A stretch of 46,778 nucleotides of DNA, taken from positions 1 to 46,778 of the forward strand of contig JAUSID010000114.1 of NCBI GenBank assembly GCA_030648295.1, read 5' to 3'. Made by a program: the position numbers and the translations under genes. The notes under the pieces are model-generated. The model was not told the origin of the DNA, ran no database searches, and saw nothing but the letters and a program-made list of their open reading frames with translations. Below, piece after piece: positions 42,380 to 46,778 of this stretch. Each line of letters opens with the position of its first letter. Position 1 is the stretch's first letter. The DNA comes from Opitutaceae bacterium. Lineage in GTDB: Bacteria; Verrucomicrobiota; Verrucomicrobiia; Opitutales; Opitutaceae.

Positions 42380-43882
42380 TCACGCCACATCCCATCCCTT
42401 GCGGTAGCGCCGCCGAATCATCGCCGCGGCCTCGGGGGCGTTCTTTGCCACGAGATTTTTCGCGTCCCATTCGACACGTTTTCCGAGCCGCAGCGCGAGA
42501 TTGCCCAGGAGCACGGTTTCGCTGAACGGACCCGACGCGGTGAAATTCGAGAGCGCCGGCTTACCGGTCTTGATCGCGTTCAACCATTCGACGTATGGCC
42601 CGCCGCCCCCAGCACCCTCGCCCGTCGCGTCCTCGACTCCTCCGCCCGGCACCCGCGGCAGCGTCTTCGGCGGCTCGGTGAACTCCGTCGTGATCGTTTC
42701 GGGCTTGAAGACCCAGTCCAGCCGCGAGCGGCCGAAGAACATCCGGCCTTTCTCGCCTACGAGCACGAGATCGAAGCGCCGAAACACGTGGTCGGCGGTC
42801 GGAAAATCCGCCTTCCACAACGCCTCCGGCGGCGAATGCTGGTAGACGCCTTCCTTTGCGACGACACCGTCATACCACGCGAACTTCACCGGCGAGCCGA
42901 GGATGCTCGTCGGGAAATGATACGTCACGGTCGAGCGGTGCGGCGCGGCGATCGCGGTACCGCCCTCCTGCCAGGCTTCGACCGATTTCGGCGCCGTCAG
43001 TCCGAGGGCCCAATACGGCATGTCCATGATATGGCAGCCCATGTCGCCGAGCGCGCCGGCGCCAAAATCCCAATAGCCGCGCCAGTTGAAGGGCGCGATC
43101 GCCGGGCTGTATTCACGGAATGGAGCCGGACCGATCCAGAGATCCCAGGAGAGGCCCTTGGGAACCGGTTCGGCCTTCGGCCACGCGGTCATGCCCTGCG
43201 GCCAGATCGGACGGTTGGTCCATGCGTGCACCTCCGTCACGCGACCCAGCACGCCAGCGCGCACGAGTTCGACGGCCCGGCGGATGGGTTCACCGGCATG
43301 CGCCTGGTTGCCCATCTGCGTCTGCACCTTGTATTGGACGGCCGCCTCCGCCAGCCGGCGCGCCTCCCAGATCGAGTGCGAGATCGGTTTCTGGCAATAC
43401 ACGTGCCGGCCCTTGCGCATCGCGAGCATCGCGGCCGGAAAGTGATGATGGTCGGGCGTCGACACCGTGACGGCGTCGATGCCGTCCATCGTGGCGAGCA
43501 TCTCGCGATAATCGGTGAAGTATCGCGCGTCCGGAAAACGATCGAGCATGGTGTCGGGCGCCTTCGCCTTCTGATCGGTGTTCGTTGCCTTGGTCTGCTT
43601 CGTATCCCGCACCTTGGTCCGCGCCGCCTCACTGCTCTTGGTTTGTTTGCGGCGGCCGAGCCCGGGCTGCCGCGGATTGGCGACATCGCACAACGCGATG
43701 ATTTGCGCGCCGGCCGCCGCGGTCGCCATCGTGTCGCTGTTGCCTTTGCCGCCGATGCCGATGCAGCCGACCTGAATCCGGCTGTTCGCGCCGCGCGCCG
43801 AGGCGGGCAGAATGGAGAAGCCGAAGGCCGCGGTGGCGGAAACGCGGATGAAATCGCGCCGATTCAGTGGGGAGGTTTTCAT
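42380..43882 (-). CDS. Gfo/Idh/MocA family oxidoreductase, Tat-exported, with Lys/Thr-rich insertion
   Basis: A 500-residue paralogue of the oxidoreductase at 3347-4807. The Tat signal is LNRRDFIRVSATAAFGF. The nucleotide-binding start is VGCIGIGGKGNSDTM, and CQKPIS replaces the EKP motif. TPDHHHFPAAMLAM and NRPIWPQGMTAW match the secreted branch. Between the second Rossmann strand (IIALCDVAN) and the next helix (FPDARYFTDYREM) lies an extra, low-complexity stretch of about 40 residues (GRRKQTKSSEAARTK then TKQTKATNTDQKAKAP) absent from the paralogue. The corresponding DNA has three ACCAAG steps that resemble the intergenic arrays. Met55 of the open frame (43882) is the Tat-consistent start. 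It is divergent from the DUF4159 gene and upstream of the secreted repeat protein on the same strand, with a 379-bp gap. Confidence 0.92.
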   Translation of the reverse strand: MKTSPLNRRDFIRVSATAAFGFSILPASARGANSRIQVGCIGIGGKGNSDTMATAAAGAQIIALCDVANPRQPGLGRRKQTKSSEAARTKVRDTKQTKATNTDQKAKAPDTMLDRFPDARYFTDYREMLATMDGIDAVTVSTPDHHHFPAAMLAMRKGRHVYCQKPISHSIWEARRLAEAAVQYKVQTQMGNQAHAGEPIRRAVELVRAGVLGRVTEVHAWTNRPIWPQGMTAWPKAEPVPKGLSWDLWIGPAPFREYSPAIAPFNWRGYWDFGAGALGDMGCHIMDMPYWALGLTAPKSVEAWQEGGTAIAAPHRSTVTYHFPTSILGSPVKFAWYDGVVAKEGVYQHSPPEALWKADFPTADHVFRRFDLVLVGEKGRMFFGRSRLDWVFKPETITTEFTEPPKTLPRVPGGGVEDATGEGAGGGGPYVEWLNAIKTGKPALSNFTASGPFSETVLLGNLALRLGKRVEWDAKNLVAKNAPEAAAMIRRRYRKGWDVA

Positions 43883-44073
43883 TGCAAGCGAGGAAACCGG
43901 CCGCGCCGCGAACTGCGGCGAACGCCGGTGCTCAGGTTTACGCCACAAACCGCGCGCCGGATCAATCGCCGTGTTACGGCAAACGGCGCGGCCCATGCGC
44001 CGTGGCGGCCGGGCTTTCGCCGGCGGTTCGGCCGCCCGGTCCAAAGAACCTGCCGAATCCGCGTATCTCGCCC

Positions 44074-44952
44074 ATGGTTTCCGCGTCTGTCTCCGCCATG
44101 CGTGCTCCGCTCCTCCGTCGATGGTCAGGGCTCATCGTCTTGAGCCTGGCCGCCATCGCGGCGGGCGCGGTGGTGTTTGCGCAGGGGCGCTTTTTTCGCG
44201 GCGGCCCGGTTTATGTTCCGCCCGGTACGCGAACGGCTCGCGAGCTCGGGACGCGCAGCACGGGCACCCCGGACTGGGACAACCCGTCCGGATTCCACGC
44301 CGACGTCTTCACGTTTGCGCGGTTGCGATACGATGCGGCCCCGCGGCCACCGACGTCCCGCCGCGGCGGTTGGACCACCGATCTGCCCGACGCAGACCTC
44401 AACCTCTCGTATCGGCTGCAGCAGCTCACGTCATTGCGCGTCGACCCCAACGCACGGCTGGTGCGACCCACCGATCCCGATCTCGCCGAGTTTCCCTTTC
44501 TCTTTGCCTCTGCCCCCGGCGCGATGGGGTTGACGGCGGGGGAGATCGTCGCGCTGCGAACCTACCTGTTGAACGGCGGATTCATGCTCATGACGGATTT
44601 CTGGGGCGATGCGGACCTGGAGTATGTGGAGCGGCTGTTTAAGGAAATACTCCCCGGCTCCCGGTTCGAGGAACTGCCGATCGAACACCCGCTCTACCGG
44701 ATGGTCGTCAACATTCGGGAAAAGGCGCAGGTGCCGAACATCCATATCGGCCTCAAAATTCCGAACACGCAGATTCATCACCGCGTGATCTTCGACGCGA
44801 AGGGCCGGATCATGGTGATGGGCCTCCACAACTCCGACGACAGCGATGGCTGGGAACGCGAAGGAGAAAACCACGAATACTTCGAAAAGTACGCGGAGAA
44901 AATCGCCTACCCGCTCGCGATTAATATCATCGTCTATGTCATGACGCATTGA
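44074..44952 (+). CDS. DUF4159 domain protein, membrane-anchored or secreted
   Basis: A 292-residue protein of the DUF4159 family, whose members have an N-terminal membrane segment and an adenosine-glutaminase-amidotransferase-like (class I GATase) fold with no known activity. The N-terminal hydrophobic segment (SGLIVLSLAAIAAGAVVFA, about 17-35) would anchor or export it. Family features are FTFARLRYD, DADLNLSYRLQQLTSL, LRTYLLNGGFMLMTDFWGD and, near the end, AINIIVYVMTH. Starts at 44074 and 44098 are both possible; 44098 (MRAPLLRRWSG) is closer to a normal signal. Relatives are often encoded with MoxR ATPases and VWA proteins, but none are here. A REP-like half element begins 6 bp after its stop. 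Confidence 0.86.
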   Translation: MVSASVSAMRAPLLRRWSGLIVLSLAAIAAGAVVFAQGRFFRGGPVYVPPGTRTARELGTRSTGTPDWDNPSGFHADVFTFARLRYDAAPRPPTSRRGGWTTDLPDADLNLSYRLQQLTSLRVDPNARLVRPTDPDLAEFPFLFASAPGAMGLTAGEIVALRTYLLNGGFMLMTDFWGDADLEYVERLFKEILPGSRFEELPIEHPLYRMVVNIREKAQVPNIHIGLKIPNTQIHHRVIFDAKGRIMVMGLHNSDDSDGWEREGENHEYFEKYAEKIAYPLAINIIVYVMTH

Positions 44953-44958
44953 GGCGAT

Positions 44959-44980
44959 TGGGAGCGCGACCGCCCCCGGT
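44959..44980. repeat. REP-like half element (GGGAGCGCGACC family)
   Basis: TGGGAGCGCGACCGCCCC and the next four bases are identical to 18333 and 30929. It lies 6 bp after the DUF4159 stop, again between convergent genes. Confidence 0.7.
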
Positions 44981-45024
44981 TTCATTTCGCGGCAAACGCA
45001 CGTCCAAGTCGGAACAATTCAGTT

Positions 45025-45172
45025 CAACCGCGAATAGACGCCAATGCACGCGAATGGAGAGGGCGTCTTGGGGATCATGGAAACAAGCAACCAAACGGTG
45101 ACCATGGTTTCACTTGGGCAATCCTCCCCTCCTCCTCTGGAATTTGCGTCCATTCGCGTTCTTTCGCGGTTG
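45025..45172. repeat. Inverted repeat of CGCGAATGGA-type decamers
   Basis: The left arm (45025-45058) begins CAACCGCGAA and ends GCGAATGGA. The right arm (45149-45172) is its reverse complement except that the left has one extra 10-bp unit. The 90 bp between the arms contain no convincing gene. It lies between the convergent DUF4159 and TBDR 5 genes. Confidence 0.6.
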
Positions 45173-45230
45173 TCCACTGAATCGATACCAAGCGATTCCG
45201 CGGGCTGCCATCGCCGCGCACCGCCCGAAT

Positions 45231-46778
45231 TCAAAACCTGCCCTTCAGGCCGACCGAAATCATGGCACCATATTGCGACCTGCCTGCTTGCCGCGCATAC
45301 CCCGGCGTCTGCGAACCGTAACGCAGTCTCACCGTGTCCGCGTCCAGCAGATTCTTGACGTTACCGGCCAGGGAGAGCCGCGGGGTGAGCTCATAACCAA
45401 CGGTCAAATCCATCTTCATGATCGCCTCGCTGTAATTACGCCCATCAGGGCCGAAGGCGGTTTGAAGCGAGCCCGGAACCTCGCCGCGATAGTTCCACCG
45501 CAGGCCCACCGATACGTTCTCCTTCCGGAAGACAAAGCCCCAGTTTGCCGTGGTGGGAATGAACGTGGAAAAATCCGACGACTGGCCGCCCTCCAACCGA
45601 AGCTTGGTACCGTTGACAAAAGCCGAGAAATAGCGGCCCCATCCGCCGAGTGGAGCCAGGGAATGCCGGGCGCTGAACTCCATGCCGGAAACCCGGGCGC
45701 TGCCCGCATTGAACTTCGTGCGGATTTCAAATCCCACGTAACGCGGGTCGAGTTCGAGCGCGTTCAGGTCTTCCACCGTCGCAATCTTCGTACCGCTGCC
45801 GAAGAAATCTTTGATGTCCTTCCGGAATGCACCCACCGTGAACATTCCTCCCCTGGGCGTGTAATATTCGAGCGACAGGTCGTAATTATCAGCAGTCCAC
45901 GGAACCAGATTGGGATTTGTCACCGTGATCGAGCCGGGCAGCACGTCCGGGTTTTCGTTACCGTCCAGATCCGTGCGCTCCTGAATCGTGGTCGTCGCGA
46001 TGATATCACCGAAGTTGGGCCGGCCATAAGTATACGCGTAGGCGGCCCGCGCCAGGAGGTTATCGGTGATATTATAGGTCGCGTGCACGCTGGGAAAATA
46101 ATCCGCGTACACACCGCGACCGTGCGCGGCGCGTTCCTGCCGGACGACCCGCAACTCCTCCATTGAACCAACCGCGCCGGCCCCGGGTTTGCGAACGAGC
46201 GCACCGGCCGGGGTGCGCGCCAGAGATCCATTGGCATTGCGCACGTACACCGCGTTCGGGTCCGAAAATGGCCCCATCCCTTCGTCCACTGTCCTTTCGT
46301 ACCGGACGCCGGTGAGCACATTCAACCGGTTTTTCAACAACTTGAACTCCCCCTGCGCGTAGCCGGCCGAAATGGTCTCGTCGATTTGGAGCGAATTCTG
46401 GATCCGCGAGGTCTCGGCGGCCACCTGCTGCGCGAGTGTCTGGGAAAACAAGCCGGGGTTCTGCTGCCAGGCCGAGAACATATGCACCACTGAAACCCAC
46501 GGAATGCCCCGGTAGCCGAACGGCGAACCCTCCGTGTTGAAGATCCGCGAAAGATAGGGCGCCGGCGAATCCGGCGTGCTCGCGATCCCGTCCGGCCCGT
46601 TATAGGTCAACGTCTCGCTCCAGCGGCGGCCGTTCATCCCATCGGTGTCCGGCGACCGAATGTGACGGCCCTCCCAAATAGCCCAAAACGGCGGCCAGGT
46701 GATTGCAGACGAAAAAGCTGGAGCAAGTTGATATAAAATGATCATCCCGTGAAATCCTCCGTTGTAGACCGATGCGTA
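45231..46778 (-). CDS. TonB-dependent receptor 5, C-terminal part (runs off the window)
   Basis: The 3' portion of an outer-membrane TBDR; reading is open to the last base of the window (upstream residues YASVYNGGFHG precede the internal Met at 46745), so the N-terminus and plug lie outside. About 515 residues are visible. These contain late barrel strands (LNVLTGVRYERTVDEGMGPF, YFPSVHATYNITDNLLARAA, YTYGRPNFGDI) and the NLVPWTADNYDLSLEYYTPRGG segment that matches the other receptors. The C-terminus is SVGLKGRF with terminal Phe. The part seen is intact. It is convergent with the DUF4159 gene; the 278-bp gap has a REP-like half element and a decamer inverted repeat. The ligand is unknown. Confidence 0.93.
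   Translation of the reverse strand, partial: YASVYNGGFHGMIILYQLAPAFSSAITWPPFWAIWEGRHIRSPDTDGMNGRRWSETLTYNGPDGIASTPDSPAPYLSRIFNTEGSPFGYRGIPWVSVVHMFSAWQQNPGLFSQTLAQQVAAETSRIQNSLQIDETISAGYAQGEFKLLKNRLNVLTGVRYERTVDEGMGPFSDPNAVYVRNANGSLARTPAGALVRKPGAGAVGSMEELRVVRQERAAHGRGVYADYFPSVHATYNITDNLLARAAYAYTYGRPNFGDIIATTTIQERTDLDGNENPDVLPGSITVTNPNLVPWTADNYDLSLEYYTPRGGMFTVGAFRKDIKDFFGSGTKIATVEDLNALELDPRYVGFEIRTKFNAGSARVSGMEFSARHSLAPLGGWGRYFSAFVNGTKLRLEGGQSSDFSTFIPTTANWGFVFRKENVSVGLRWNYRGEVPGSLQTAFGPDGRNYSEAIMKMDLTVGYELTPRLSLAGNVKNLLDADTVRLRYGSQTPGYARQAGRSQYGAMISVGLKGRF

Overview
This is a high-GC bacterial chromosome segment. Its gene content points to Verrucomicrobiota, most likely Opitutaceae. The evidence is large TonB-dependent receptors (TBDRs) with the GEREG-type TonB-box region and no SusD partners, many secreted sulfatases, Tat-exported Gfo/Idh/MocA oxidoreductases, a PSD1-type cytochrome protein paired with a DUF1501 protein, a DUF6807 (PmoA-like) protein, and an ECF sigma factor with a C-terminal extension. 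No rRNA, tRNA, CRISPR array, insertion sequence or phage gene was recognised.

Layout. 0.3-8 kb: a co-directional minus-strand set (TBDR, Gfo/Idh/MocA oxidoreductase, two sulfatases) that looks like a glycan-utilisation locus. 8-9.2 kb: a gene-free divergent region. 9.2-13.3 kb: a second TBDR, then an SRPBCC protein and a small lipoprotein-like protein on the minus strand. 13.7-15.2 kb: a third sulfatase. 16-18.3 kb: an ECF sigma factor fused to a TonB C-terminal domain, followed by a membrane-anchored coiled-coil protein. 18.4-23.7 kb: the PSD1 and DUF1501 pair. 24.3-27.5 kb: a small Tat protein, a GMC oxidoreductase and a CbpA/DnaJ co-chaperone. 27.7-30.9 kb: a DUF6807 protein and a broken TBDR. 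31-37.2 kb: a minus-strand set (FAD-dependent oxidoreductase, TBDR, ceramidase-like protein). 37.5-44.9 kb: a ferric-siderophore-like TBDR, a secreted repeat protein, a second Gfo/Idh/MocA protein and a DUF4159 protein. 45.2 kb to the end: the 3' part of another TBDR that runs off the window.

Taken together, most genes act in or across the cell envelope. TBDRs would import oligosaccharides or other ligands; sulfatases, secreted oxidoreductases and the ceramidase-like enzyme would process them. The sigma-TonB fusion is a candidate sensor linking receptor activity to transcription.

The most unusual content lies between the genes. At least eleven intergenic loci in the first 31 kb carry degenerate arrays of 7-bp (sometimes 8-bp) units. 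Several arrays supply the stop codon of the adjacent gene, and some form G-quadruplex motifs on the sense strand. Long inverted repeats of several REP-like families sit mainly at gene 3' ends, especially between convergent genes. Neither a transposase nor a RAYT gene that could explain them is present.
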